DNA from: Elusimicrobia bacterium GWA2_66_18
GTDB lineage: Bacteria > Elusimicrobiota > Elusimicrobia > UBA1565 > UBA9628
Length of the DNA: 43,208 nucleotides
Direction: 5' to 3'
NCBI GenBank assembly: GCA_001799675.1
Contig: MGTX01000033.1
Location: 1 to 43,208 of the forward strand
Part shown: piece after piece, positions 1 through 8,343 of the stretch
Layout of the letters: each line of letters begins with the position of its first letter
Position numbering within the stretch: position 1 is the first letter of the stretch
Position numbers and translations under genes: made by a program
The notes under the pieces: model-generated
What the model was told of the DNA's origin: nothing
The model's database searches: none
Seen by the model: only the letters and a program-made list of their open reading frames with translations

Positions 1-499
1 CAACGGAGCAAGCCAAACTACTCAAGCTCGTCGGAGCGTCACGATTTCTGTAGTGGCTAAGAGCCCCGAAAGTCAGGATCGACTCCCGCCAAATCGTCTT
101 CATGCGGCCCGCGAAACTCTCCAACCGGTCCACGACCGCGGATCTCAGGGCGCCCATCTCCCGCATCATGCGGCCTTCCGACGCGCGCAGATCGCTCTGC
201 AGGCGTTCGATCTGAAGGGCCAGCCCGCGCCGCACCCCGCCGATCTCCGTCCTGACTGCCTTGAATTCGGATTTCATCTCCTCGCGAAGATCCGACAGTT
301 CGGTCTTCGTAGCCATCTCCGCCCTGACGGCCTTGAACTCGGATTCCATCTCGCCGCGCAGACCCGCGAATTCGCCGCGCAAACCCGTGAACTCGCTGCG
401 CAGACCCGTGAACTCCTCTCGCAAACCCGCGGCGTCGGCTTTCATCGCCTCGCCGAAAGTCTCCAGATCCGCCTTCGTCGCCGGCCTTTCGCTCATCAT
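1..499 (-). CDS. Coiled-coil protein, paralogue 1 (partial, runs off the window)
   Basis: The frame is open from the ATG at 499 to the window edge, so the C-terminus is missing; about 166 residues are visible. It starts MMSERPATKADLE, almost identical to the neighbouring gene at 524-1060. It then has three heptad-like units of the form EF[TA]GLR[SG] and two copies of an [ED]MxSEFKAVR module separated by an ATKTEL motif. The composition (Glu, Lys, Arg, Ala, Leu) predicts a long helical coiled coil. No signal peptide or membrane segment is visible. The 'TKxDL' spacing resembles the repeats of DUF1640/Bdr-type coiled-coil proteins, but I see no C-terminal anchor in the part present, so this is only a resemblance. 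The start is supported by GGGAAG a few bases upstream, identical in both paralogues. Function unknown. Confidence 0.7.
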   Translation of the reverse strand, partial: MMSERPATKADLETFGEAMKADAAGLREEFTGLRSEFTGLRGEFAGLRGEMESEFKAVRAEMATKTELSDLREEMKSEFKAVRTEIGGVRRGLALQIERLQSDLRASEGRMMREMGALRSAVVDRLESFAGRMKTIWRESILTFGALSHYRNRDAPTSLSSLACSV

Positions 500-512
500 A
501 TCGCTTCCCGCC
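458..512 (-). repeat. 55-base direct repeat, copy 1 (leader and 5' end of paralogue 1)
   Basis: Identical to 1019-1073. It covers the ribosome-binding region, the start codon and the first 13 codons or so. Similarity continues with scattered mismatches further into both genes. Confidence 0.9.
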
Positions 513-523
513 AGGATCCAGCG

Positions 524-1060
524 TCAGCGCGCTTCCAACGTCGTGATCCGCCGCTCGTGGTCCTTCATCCCGACCTGGACGTCCGTCAACGCCTGCCCGT
601 GGAGGACCGCGGCGCGTTCGGAGTTCTGCGCTTTCCCGGTGAAAGCGTCGATGGCCTGCAAGACCCGGGAAGTCCCTTCGCGCATCTCGGTTCTGAGGCT
701 GCCTTCCAGGTAGTCGATGCGCTTATTGGTGTCGAGGATCGCCAGCGCCAGCTCGCGGCGCGCTTCGGAGAGTTCGGTCTTGGTAGACATCTCCGCCCTG
801 ACGGACTTGAACTCGGATTTCATCTCCTCGCGAAGATTCGACAGCTCGGTCTTCGTGACCTTCGTTTCCAACTCCTCGCGCAGACCCGTGAACTCCGCTC
901 GCAAACCCGCAACATCGGCTTTCATCGCCTCGCCCAGAGCCGCCAGATCGACTTTCGTGGCCTTCGTTTCCAACTCCTTGCGCAGACCCGCGGCGTCGAC
1001 TTTCATCGCCTCGCCGAGAGTCTCCAGATCCGCCTTCGTCGCCGGCCTTTCGCTCATCAT
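524..1060 (-). CDS. Coiled-coil protein, paralogue 2
   Basis: A complete 178-residue protein made of repeated helical modules. A unit of about 30 residues, TKxDLxxLGEAMKxDxAGLRxE, occurs at residues ~8-31 and ~37-60 and decays into a TKTELSNLREEMKSEFKSVR unit. A more diverged C-terminal helix ends in HERRITTLEAR. There is no signal peptide, no hydrophobic segment and no cysteine. It lies 24 bases before the second paralogue, with the same leader and the same first ~18 codons, so the pair arose by tandem duplication and is probably co-transcribed. Cytoplasmic oligomerising scaffold is a guess from composition only; I do not recognise a characterised family. The intergenic stretch upstream (1061-1224) separates it from the low-complexity operon. 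Confidence 0.75.
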   Translation of the reverse strand: MMSERPATKADLETLGEAMKVDAAGLRKELETKATKVDLAALGEAMKADVAGLRAEFTGLREELETKVTKTELSNLREEMKSEFKSVRAEMSTKTELSEARRELALAILDTNKRIDYLEGSLRTEMREGTSRVLQAIDAFTGKAQNSERAAVLHGQALTDVQVGMKDHERRITTLEAR

Positions 1061-1073
1061 ATCGCTTCCCGCC
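1019..1073 (-). repeat. 55-base direct repeat, copy 2 (leader and 5' end of paralogue 2)
   Basis: Identical to 458-512. The repeat ends just upstream of the shared GGGAAG ribosome-binding region, so the duplication carried the translation signal but probably not a promoter. Confidence 0.9.
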
Positions 1074-1224
1074 CCCGGGGGCCCTCAAGACCGGCCGGCC
1101 CCATCAGGATACGGACGACCCCCTCGATAAGTTCCCGTCCTCGGGAAATCATACCCACTCTCGCGGCCGCAGGCCAGGGTCCAAAGTCCCAGGGCCGCCG
1201 CCCACGCCCCCGGAGCTTGAAATC

Positions 1225-3606
1225 CTATTTGCCTGCGACCGTCGCCGCGGCGGCGGACTGCCCTTTCACGCGCGCCTGGACTGCCGCCAGTGTTTCGGCT
1301 TGCGTCTTGCGCATCGTCGCCACGGGCTCAGTCACCTCTGCAACAGATTTCTCAGCCTTTTTGAACGCTTCATCCATCGCGATATCCGGGGGATCTGTCT
1401 TACAGTCTTTACCAGCACTTATCGCCGAGCACGCAGTTTGGAGTAACCCCTTGGCTTTATCAACGACCGTAACGACGGTAGCGGCATCGTCCGCACCAGC
1501 GCCTTGAGCCGTTGCGACAGGCTCCACAGGCTCCACGGTCGGAGGGGTGATCTTCTTGCCCTCCGGTTGCTTCGCATTGACCTTGCCGATGGCGGTCTGT
1601 AGGTCGGTGAGTTGGTCGTTGACGTCATTGACCCCACTGACACCATCGACGTTTCCGCGCGCACTCTTGACGATGTTGCCGATTTCCTTGTGCACGCTGC
1701 CTTCCTTTAACAGTGTGTCGGCGAGATTGCTGATGGCGATCTTCGCCTTATTGGCGTCAGCTTGGATCTGATCATACTGGCTCCCGAGATTCAAAGCCAG
1801 AGGGACATCCGCTCCTTCCGCCTCTGTCTTGGCGGCCTCGATCAGCTGCTGAGCGTTGCTGTAAAAGGTTTCCGCTTTCTGGATTGACGGTTTGGATAAA
1901 TTGATCACTTTAACAGCCTCGTCGCTCTTAAGATTCCAAACCCTGCCATCGTTGAGGCCGTTAAGGCCGTTGTCAAGGCTACTCAAGGTATTGCTTAGTT
2001 CTGCGGAGACATCGCCCGCTGGCTTCACATCACAGGCGCCCTGCCCCGTAAGCTTAGCCCGCGCGCTCGCTATTTTTTTTAGTTCCGGCTTCACTTTAGC
2101 AATAAATGCATCCTGCCCCGAGCTCCGAGCGGCCACGGTTTGGGAATCCTTTTCAGCCGTCTTCTGGCTCAGTTGATCGACGAGGGCGCAGACTCCAGCG
2201 ATGCCTTGCAGCTCCGGGGTGTCGCCCTTGACAAAGTCCAAGCCAACCACGGACCCGGACTCAGGCTCCTTGATCTTCTTGTCGTCAGGCAACGACGTCT
2301 CTCTATGACAACCACTTGCAATTTGCTCCTTAGACTCCTTGCCCACGCATATGTAGAGGACAATAGAATTGCCTGATCCACCCTTCGCGTACGTGACACC
2401 GGGTTCGCCGCATGTGCCAACTGCACTCGCGATTATATTAGTCCTTCCACTGGAGCACACATATTGTTCTTTAGGATTACTTTTCTCAAGGAAACCCTTA
2501 AGCAGGTCGGTCGTGGTGCCTGCAACGAACTTCGTCATCTCGCCGGCGAAGGTCTTCAGGGACTCGTTGCGCAGGTCGGCGCCGATGAGGCCCCAGTCGT
2601 TCTTCTCCTTCTTCTTGTATTCCAGCTCGAGGTCCTTCTCCATGCGCGACTTCTTCTCTAGGAAGGCGAGGGACTCGCCGACGCTCTTGGAGCCCTTGTC
2701 CTGGCTGCCGCCGAAGCCCTTGTCCTCCTTGCCGGCGCTGGGGCCGCCGGCGGAGCCGCCCGCGCCGCCCGCGGGAATCGCCGTCTGGGCGGCGGCGTTG
2801 AGGTCGGCGGCCGCCGAGCCGGAGCGGTTGAAGCCCTCGCCCTGCTTGCTTGCCGCCGCCTTGAGGGCGTCGATGCCGGAACCGCCCTGAGTCTGGCCGC
2901 GCGCCACGCCGCCGTAGCCCTTGGTCGGACGCGCGTTGCCAGTCGAGTCCGCCATCGAGGCCTTGTTGGGCACGTTCGCCGCGGAGATGCCCCCCAGGCC
3001 GGCCGAGGCGCTCGATCCGCCCCCGGCCACGCCCAGGCCGCGCAGGCCCGAGCCTCCCAGGGCGACCTTGGGCATGGGCATGGGCGCCTTCTTGGCCGCG
3101 GCGCCGAGGCCGCGGGCCGACGCCGCCAGGGCGTCCTTTAAGTCGGCATCCGAACGCGACGACGTCGGCGAACCGGGGGGAGTCCCCGCCAGCGCCGAGT
3201 TCGTCGGGGGCTGCTGGGCCGCGCTCGGCCCCATGATGAGGGAACTGGGGTCGCGCACGTTGAGCGGGGTGATGATGTCGGCGCCGCCGCCCGCGGGCCC
3301 TCCGGGGGCCAGGCCGTCGGTGCGCTCGTACGGGCTGCCGCCGCCGCCGAGGCTGCCGGAGCCGCTCGATCCGGGGCCGCTCCAACCCGGCTTGAGCGTG
3401 CCGTCGCCGCCCTCGGGCGTCATCATGAAATGCTCGGCCAAGGGCGCCATGAACAGCACGCCGAGGCCCGCCAGAATGAAGGCGAGGTCCTTCTTCTTGA
3501 ACTGCTTGAGCCTCTCGGCGAGGGTCAAGCCCGCGCCGAGGCCGCGCACCTTCACCTGGGGCTTCTTGGAGTCCTTGAGCGTCGGGATCTTGGGGGTTGC
3601 GTCCAT
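1225..3606 (-). CDS. Large low-complexity membrane-anchored protein (family member 6)
   Basis: 793 residues from the ATG at 3606. An in-frame ATG at 3612 sits only 1-2 bases after AGGAG, whereas 3606 has AGGAG seven bases away, so 3606 is preferred. A basic N-terminus containing QFKKKDLAFILAGLG leads into one TM helix (about residues 40-60). A Gly/Ser/Pro/Ala-rich stretch of roughly 250 residues follows, then a Lys/Glu-rich helical region. A short segment with four Cys (YVC, GTC, YIC, SGC) comes next, and finally a long Ala/Lys/Asp-rich helical C-terminus without membrane segments. Likely an inner-membrane-anchored periplasmic protein. It is the last of six similar genes. GC drops sharply below about position 2560 (43% in 2461-2520 against 83% in 3001-3060), suggesting that the C-terminal half has a different history. 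No family recognised. Confidence 0.8.
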   Translation of the reverse strand: MDATPKIPTLKDSKKPQVKVRGLGAGLTLAERLKQFKKKDLAFILAGLGVLFMAPLAEHFMMTPEGGDGTLKPGWSGPGSSGSGSLGGGGSPYERTDGLAPGGPAGGGADIITPLNVRDPSSLIMGPSAAQQPPTNSALAGTPPGSPTSSRSDADLKDALAASARGLGAAAKKAPMPMPKVALGGSGLRGLGVAGGGSSASAGLGGISAANVPNKASMADSTGNARPTKGYGGVARGQTQGGSGIDALKAAASKQGEGFNRSGSAAADLNAAAQTAIPAGGAGGSAGGPSAGKEDKGFGGSQDKGSKSVGESLAFLEKKSRMEKDLELEYKKKEKNDWGLIGADLRNESLKTFAGEMTKFVAGTTTDLLKGFLEKSNPKEQYVCSSGRTNIIASAVGTCGEPGVTYAKGGSGNSIVLYICVGKESKEQIASGCHRETSLPDDKKIKEPESGSVVGLDFVKGDTPELQGIAGVCALVDQLSQKTAEKDSQTVAARSSGQDAFIAKVKPELKKIASARAKLTGQGACDVKPAGDVSAELSNTLSSLDNGLNGLNDGRVWNLKSDEAVKVINLSKPSIQKAETFYSNAQQLIEAAKTEAEGADVPLALNLGSQYDQIQADANKAKIAISNLADTLLKEGSVHKEIGNIVKSARGNVDGVSGVNDVNDQLTDLQTAIGKVNAKQPEGKKITPPTVEPVEPVATAQGAGADDAATVVTVVDKAKGLLQTACSAISAGKDCKTDPPDIAMDEAFKKAEKSVAEVTEPVATMRKTQAETLAAVQARVKGQSAAAATVAGK

Positions 3607-3634
3607 GGTCATTCTCCTTCGGATGAGGATCGGA

Positions 3635-5323
3635 TCATTGAGCGTTGAGCACCTGCTGAATGTCGTCTATGTTCTCGACCGTGCACGATTCCGCGGTATA
3701 GCAGCCGTCGTTGGAAGAAGTGCACATCTTGACGTAGCTGCATTGCGCGTCCGCGAAGGACTTGCAGTCGCCCTCCACCGCGCCGGCGAGCGGCTTGCAC
3801 CGGATGTAATCGAGGGACCATGCGCTCTTGGTCTTCCAGCCGTTCGTGTCGCAGCCCGCATTGCGATACTGGTTGATGGCGCTTTGCGTCGTCTGCTTGG
3901 ATGAGTCCACTTGGGCGCTCTGGCTGGCACAGCTCGCGCTGTCGTCGGCCTGATCCTGGGTCACCATGCGGGTCTCGGCCTGGAAGTCGTCCTTGACGGC
4001 ATTGTCGTTGTAGTCGACGATCTTCTTGCTCTCCGTCGTCTCGAACTGAGAGCACTCGTTCGAGCAGTTCTGGTTCTTCGTCAGAGGGCACTCGCGCGTA
4101 TGCTTGCAACGCACGCCCATATACTCGCTGCATTTGGCCTTGAGATCATCGCCCAGGGCCTTGCATTTCTTGGCCTTGCTCTTGCTGCAGCCGCCGCTGC
4201 CGCAGTCCATGTCTTCGAATTGTTTGGAGATGGCCTCCATCTCCGCGTTGAGCTTGTTTTCCTTAGGCCCGTACTGATCGTCAAGCTCTTTGCACGTCTC
4301 GGCGTCCTTCGTCATCTGCTCGGCATCCTTCTGGGCGTCCTCCGCGATGGCATCGGCGCCTATCGGGATGTCGAGGGACCCTTCCTGTAACTGCGCGATC
4401 GCCAGAATGTCCATTCCCTTCCCGGAGACGGCGTTGCCGTCGTAGATGGCGCCGGTGTTGGTGGTGGCGAACTCGCCGGGGCAGTCGTCGTTGCAGTTCG
4501 GGGACGTGGCGATGGCGGCGCGGCCGCGGCCCTCGGCCAACTGGGCGAACGCGCGTTTGCTGCCCATGGAACGCGCGGCGACCGCGCCGCTCTTAGCCCG
4601 CGCCTCCATGGCCGAGGAGCGAGCGGAGGAGAGCGTTCCCTTCGCGCCGCTCTGGATGGCGGTCTTGGGCGCCGTGACTTTCCCCGTCGCGTCCAGGCCG
4701 CCGCTCGCGCGGTCGCCGGGACGCGAGCCCGCTCCGATGAAGCCCGAACCGCCCAGGAGGCCCCGCAGGAAGCCTCCGGCGAAAGCGCTCTTGATGAAGC
4801 CCTCGTGCTCCCCCGCCAACTCGGCCTCGGAAAGCGCGACGCCCTCTTGATCGGGGTTGGACTTCACGTCCTCGACATTGAGCACGCCCGCGATCGAATG
4901 CGCGCCGCCGCTCATGGCTTCCAGGTCCTTGCGGCTGCCCTTGACCATGTCAAGGGAGTCGGCCGCCGTCCCGCCTGCGCCCACCCGGCTAAAGAAGGCC
5001 CCCCAGCCGACGGCGCGCGCGGAACCCGCCTCCTTGGCCGTACGGAAAGCCGCCATCAGTTCGTGAAACGACCGCCGTCCGCCCAAACCCAGGCCCCAGC
5101 GCGAGGCGTCCACTCCCGCCTTCTGGGCGATCCAGGCCACGCCCGCCGCCAGGCGCGCGCCGCCGGGCATGTCGATGAGGATATAGGACGGGCTCACGAA
5201 GAGGGTCGACGACAGGAGCACGAAGAGCAGCGATAAAGACGCGGCCTTGCGCTGGCGCAGGAACAACAGCAGCGCCGCTAAAAGACCCTTCTTCTTGTTG
5301 CGCTCGAGGAATGTGGAAGGCAT
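3635..5323 (-). CDS. Cysteine-rich membrane-anchored protein (family member 5)
   Basis: 562 residues. The basic N-terminus (LERNKKKG, LRQRK) precedes a hydrophobic helix at about residues 28-50, followed by a helical/Gly-rich middle part. A basic motif (SKRAFAQLAEGRGRAA) resembles ones in the neighbouring proteins. Everything after about residue 285 is hydrophilic and contains all 19 visible cysteines, several as pairs or CxxxC-like spacings (NCNDDC, CGSGGC, NCSNEC, CTSSNDGC). Such density implies disulfides and so an extracytoplasmic location. It ends 28 bases before the next gene in the same direction and starts 19 bases after its predecessor's stop, so it belongs to the low-complexity operon. 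Function unknown; a structural or adhesive surface protein is one reading, inferred only from composition. Confidence 0.8.
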   Translation of the reverse strand: MPSTFLERNKKKGLLAALLLFLRQRKAASLSLLFVLLSSTLFVSPSYILIDMPGGARLAAGVAWIAQKAGVDASRWGLGLGGRRSFHELMAAFRTAKEAGSARAVGWGAFFSRVGAGGTAADSLDMVKGSRKDLEAMSGGAHSIAGVLNVEDVKSNPDQEGVALSEAELAGEHEGFIKSAFAGGFLRGLLGGSGFIGAGSRPGDRASGGLDATGKVTAPKTAIQSGAKGTLSSARSSAMEARAKSGAVAARSMGSKRAFAQLAEGRGRAAIATSPNCNDDCPGEFATTNTGAIYDGNAVSGKGMDILAIAQLQEGSLDIPIGADAIAEDAQKDAEQMTKDAETCKELDDQYGPKENKLNAEMEAISKQFEDMDCGSGGCSKSKAKKCKALGDDLKAKCSEYMGVRCKHTRECPLTKNQNCSNECSQFETTESKKIVDYNDNAVKDDFQAETRMVTQDQADDSASCASQSAQVDSSKQTTQSAINQYRNAGCDTNGWKTKSAWSLDYIRCKPLAGAVEGDCKSFADAQCSYVKMCTSSNDGCYTAESCTVENIDDIQQVLNAQ

Positions 5324-5342
5324 ATCGCTCTTCGCCCGGCTT

Positions 5343-6803
5343 TTACTGGCCCTCCAGGATCGGAGTGTCGTCGGCGATATGCTTCTGGGTCTCCAGGGCG
5401 CTCTGAGTGTAGGAATCGAAATCGTCGGAATTCGTCACGCTCTCCGGGGCCGCGCAGTCCTTCGTGGCCGTGCCTTCGAGGGCCTGGTCCGTGCAGTAGT
5501 TGACCACGTCGCCCTGGACGGTCCCCACTTGGGCGGCCACGACCTGGCCCATGGCTTTGGCCATCGCCGCCATCTGCTTGGCTATGTCCACCATCATGTA
5601 GCCCATGCCGACAAGCATGACGCCGATGGCGATGAGGGCGATGCCCACCGCGGTCATCGGCCAGAAGAGCAGGCCGACGCCCACGGCGATGAGAGCCGCG
5701 CCCGCCATCATCATCATCTGGCCCTGCTGCTTCATCTTCCGCGCGTTGTCGGCCATCTTGGAAATCGCGTCCATCGCGCTCTGCAGGTCGGAGTCGTACG
5801 CATAGGTTTCCGGCGTTTCCGGCGTTTCCGGCATCGACACGTCGGGCGCGCCGCTGGTCCCGCCGTCCGTGGAGACGGTCTGGCCGTCGGCGGCGGCGGT
5901 CAGCGCGCCGCCGTCGGTCTTGGACTGGTCGAAGGCGCCCTGAGCGTTGGATGCCGCGGACTCGCCGCTGCCGGCCTGGGCGCCCAGCAGGGACATGCCC
6001 TTGGCCATCTTCAACTGGCCGATCGACCGGCTCGTGCGCGCCTTGGAGACGTTGCGCACGCTCGCCCTGGACTTGACCGGCTTGGCCTTAATGCCGGAGA
6101 GCTTCCCCTTCTGGGCGGCGATCTTGGGCATGCTGGCGCCGAATTTCGGCGCGAGGGAAGCGCCGGCGAATATGTTCTTGCCGCCGAACTGCCCGCCGAG
6201 AGTGTTGGAGAGCTTGGCCCCGCTCAAGTTGTGCTCGAGCCGGCCCCGCGCCTCAAGAGCCGCCTTGGCGCCCTGAAGAGCGTCGATCTCGACGGGAGCC
6301 TGCGCCTCGGCCTCGGGCGCCGGCTTGTCCTGCGGCTTGGCCGGGACGGCCGCGGGGAGAGGGTCGAAGCGGATCTCGCCTTTGCCGGCCACGCCCAGGC
6401 GGTCGCCGCCGCCCGAATGAACCTTCATGGAGGAAGAGATGGCCCCCATATCCGGCGAGCCGAGGCCGGGTACGCCGGTCTTGAGCATGGCGTAGCCGAA
6501 CAGGGCGCCGCCGAGCGCGGCGAGGACGGCCGCCAAGACGGCCAGCTTGCCCAGCGCGCCGAGGCCGGCCAGGAACTGGGCGATCCGGGCGGCGATGCCG
6601 GCTGGAGCCGCCTGTTCCCCCAGGCCGGCCGCCGCGCGGGCGACCCCGCCCGTAGCTCCCCGCCAGGAGCCCGCCGCGCCCCGCGGCCCGCTCCAGGCCG
6701 CGCCGCCGCGCTTGCGCTCCTTGTCCTTCTTCTTGAGGTCCGGGATGTCCGCCGCCGGAGCCCCCAGGTTGGCTTGAAGGATGTTCTCGTTCTCGTTGGC
6801 CAT
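5343..6803 (-). CDS. Low-complexity membrane protein (family member 4)
   Basis: 486 residues. The acidic N-terminus is followed by a basic cluster (KKKDKERKRGGAAW), which closely matches the RKRGAAW of the upstream neighbour. A Gly/Ala stretch and a TM helix (~85-110) come next, then a long Ala/Gly/Lys-rich linker with the motif SRSIGQLKMAKGMS and an 'AFDQSK' element. Two C-terminal TM helices are separated by a short turn (around residues 370-415). A short tail carries two Cys (YCTDQ, DCAAP). Three 9-base tandem units (GTTTCCGGC on +, 5806-5832) encode a PETPETPET stretch. It is translated only three bases after the upstream gene's stop, suggesting translational coupling. No known domain recognised. 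Confidence 0.8.
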   Translation of the reverse strand: MANENENILQANLGAPAADIPDLKKKDKERKRGGAAWSGPRGAAGSWRGATGGVARAAAGLGEQAAPAGIAARIAQFLAGLGALGKLAVLAAVLAALGGALFGYAMLKTGVPGLGSPDMGAISSSMKVHSGGGDRLGVAGKGEIRFDPLPAAVPAKPQDKPAPEAEAQAPVEIDALQGAKAALEARGRLEHNLSGAKLSNTLGGQFGGKNIFAGASLAPKFGASMPKIAAQKGKLSGIKAKPVKSRASVRNVSKARTSRSIGQLKMAKGMSLLGAQAGSGESAASNAQGAFDQSKTDGGALTAAADGQTVSTDGGTSGAPDVSMPETPETPETYAYDSDLQSAMDAISKMADNARKMKQQGQMMMMAGAALIAVGVGLLFWPMTAVGIALIAIGVMLVGMGYMMVDIAKQMAAMAKAMGQVVAAQVGTVQGDVVNYCTDQALEGTATKDCAAPESVTNSDDFDSYTQSALETQKHIADDTPILEGQ

Positions 6804-6806
6804 AGG

Positions 6807-8240
6807 TCAATCCAACTGCGACGCCTTGGAATTGGCCGCCGCCAACGCCGCGCCCGCGCTGGCGATCATTCCGCCCGCCGAGATCGCTATCAGCATCGGA
6901 ATGCTTACCCCCGGGTTTATAGCGCCGTATATCGCGGCGGCCGCGCCGACGGCGGCGCTGATTCCGCCGATCATGATATCGCCTGAAGTCGCGATGATCG
7001 CGGCTCCCAGGGCGGCGATCAAACCGCCTACGGCTATAATCGCGATCTGGACGATTGGCGTCAACACAACCGTCCCCTCCCCCCCCCTCAAGATCATTAT
7101 GAGAGCAAACAGAACCGCCAACACCACCAAAAGGGCCGTCACGGCGTCGATCATCCATTGATAGGTCGCCGCGTTCGTCGTGCTGCCGGTATCGGTGCTC
7201 TGGCAGTCGCCGTTGGAGTCGGCGTACTGGTCGCTGCCGCAGGCCGTGGTGCCGCCGCTCGACCCGCTGTCGCTGCTTTGGCTCGACGTGTCGGAGGCGC
7301 CCTGCGAGACGCCCTGGCCCACGCCGGGACCGGAGATCACGTTGCCGCCCGCGCCGGCGTTGTTGTCGAAGGGCGCGGCGGCGAGGTCCGCCTGGCTTTC
7401 CGCCTTGCCCGCGCTGGCGGCCTGCCGGGAGAGGCTGAAGGCGTTGGCGAGCTGCCGCTTGGCGAAACCCTTCGATTTGCTCTTGCCGGCGGTCGCGCGG
7501 GCGGCCTGGGAGTAGGTCGGCTTGGAGCCGCTGCGATATGACGACAGCGCTCCGCCCTGTGCTTTGTTGGGCCCGCTTGCGTCGGCGAAGGAGCGGTTGA
7601 TCCCTCCGGAGAGGCCCGCGCCGCCGACGAGAACGGGACTGCTCGCGAATGAGGAACTCAGCTTGCCGAAGGCCCTGGGCATGCCGGCTCCCGCCGAGGC
7701 GCGCGGATCCGCGGCGGCGGCCGCCGCGGCGGAAGGAGGCTTGTCGGCCTCTTCCTCGGCCTTCTTGCGGGCCGCTTCCTCCGCCGCGCGCGCCGCCTCC
7801 GCCTCCGCCGCCTTCTTGGCGCGCTCCTCGGCGGTCAAGCCGTCCATGCTGCCCGAGATATAGCCGAGGGAGTTCGGGATCGATTTGTCGTTTTTGATGA
7901 CGCCGGACAAGTCGTCGTACTTCTGGTCGCCGCGGCCGGCAAACAACTTCTTGTCGGCCTTCGCGCCGGGCTTGGCGCCCCTCATCATCGAACCGATCTG
8001 CCAGGCGCCGGCGCTGAGGCCGCCGACCAAGGCGAGGGTGAGCAGGGTCTTGGCCAGCGAAGCGCCCGCGCCGACGGCGCCCGTGCCGGCGCCCGCGCCG
8101 CCGAAGGCGCCCCGTAAAGCGGAGGGGCCGGCGGCGCGGGCGCCGAACCAAGCGGCGCCGCGCTTGCGGTCGCGGTCCTTGCCGACCTTCGCCAGCTTGA
8201 AGGTGGGGACTTCGCTCGCCTCGAAATGACTGGTCGCCAT
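6807..8240 (-). CDS. Low-complexity membrane protein (family member 3)
   Basis: 477 residues from the ATG at 8240, chosen because GGAG lies seven bases upstream. A frame extension to 8297 would place the start inside the promoter. N-terminal KDRDRKRGAAWFGARAAG is followed by an Ala/Gly segment and a TM helix (~60-85). Next is an Ala/Glu/Lys-rich helical stretch (AEERAKKAAEAEAARAAEE), then Ser/Gly/Ala low complexity with a basic motif AKRQLANAFSLSRQAAS. A CGSDQYADSNGDCQS segment has two Cys, and four hydrophobic helices follow near the C-terminus. First gene of the second transcription unit of the operon. The whole layout repeats that of the 8344-9828 protein (N-terminal TM, long linker, four C-terminal TMs), so the two are probably distant paralogues. 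Function unknown. Confidence 0.82.
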   Translation of the reverse strand: MATSHFEASEVPTFKLAKVGKDRDRKRGAAWFGARAAGPSALRGAFGGAGAGTGAVGAGASLAKTLLTLALVGGLSAGAWQIGSMMRGAKPGAKADKKLFAGRGDQKYDDLSGVIKNDKSIPNSLGYISGSMDGLTAEERAKKAAEAEAARAAEEAARKKAEEEADKPPSAAAAAAADPRASAGAGMPRAFGKLSSSFASSPVLVGGAGLSGGINRSFADASGPNKAQGGALSSYRSGSKPTYSQAARATAGKSKSKGFAKRQLANAFSLSRQAASAGKAESQADLAAAPFDNNAGAGGNVISGPGVGQGVSQGASDTSSQSSDSGSSGGTTACGSDQYADSNGDCQSTDTGSTTNAATYQWMIDAVTALLVVLAVLFALIMILRGGEGTVVLTPIVQIAIIAVGGLIAALGAAIIATSGDIMIGGISAAVGAAAAIYGAINPGVSIPMLIAISAGGMIASAGAALAAANSKASQLD

Positions 8241-8268
8241 GATTTTGCTCCGCTTGCCGCCTAGGCCC

Positions 8269-8297
8269 AGTGTAGCCCCGGACCCCCTTCTTGTCAA
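8269..8297 (-). promoter_or_regulatory. Sigma-70-type promoter P2 of the low-complexity operon
   Basis: On the minus strand TTGACA (8297-8292), a 17-base spacer and TACACT (8274-8269). The predicted start of transcription leaves a leader of about 20 bases with a good ribosome-binding site before the ATG at 8240. An inverted repeat CCCTTCTT/AAGAAGGG (8285-8292 and 8302-8309) overlaps the -35 box and could be an operator. Confidence 0.85.
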
Positions 8298-8312
8298 GAA
8301 AAAGAAGGGTAA

Positions 8313-8327
8313 TTACCTGTTTTTTAC
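8313..8327 (-). promoter_or_regulatory. Upstream element of promoter P2
   Basis: The + strand reads TTACCTGTTTTTTAC; on the minus strand this is an A-rich element GTAAAAA-N3-GGTAA ending 15 bases upstream of the -35 box. The same element at exactly the same distance occurs at 10987-11001 before promoter P1. It may be an UP element or an activator site. Confidence 0.6.
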
Positions 8328-8343
8328 TTTCTGCTTGGGACCT

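Noticed and set aside
1061..1224. Possible terminator or promoter in the 164-base gap (GGCC-containing stem near 1172-1196, TATGAT at 1148-1153)
   Set aside because: The stem is interrupted and has no T-run, and the -10-like box has no -35 box at a usable distance. I see nothing else in this gap.
53..1507. Long + strand open frame (484 residues)
   Set aside because: Antisense to the two coiled-coil genes and the end of the 1225-3606 gene. Its apparent repeats are the mirror of their heptad repeats, and codon bias favours the minus strand.
5806..5832. Three 9-base tandem units as a CRISPR-like or mobile repeat
   Set aside because: They are an in-frame coding microrepeat (PET x3), too short and without spacers.
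5247..6986. Long + strand open frame (579 residues, His/Arg/Gly-rich)
   Set aside because: Shadow of the 5343-6803 gene, whose start, ribosome spacing and TM helices make sense. The antisense product has the composition typical of high-GC mirror frames.
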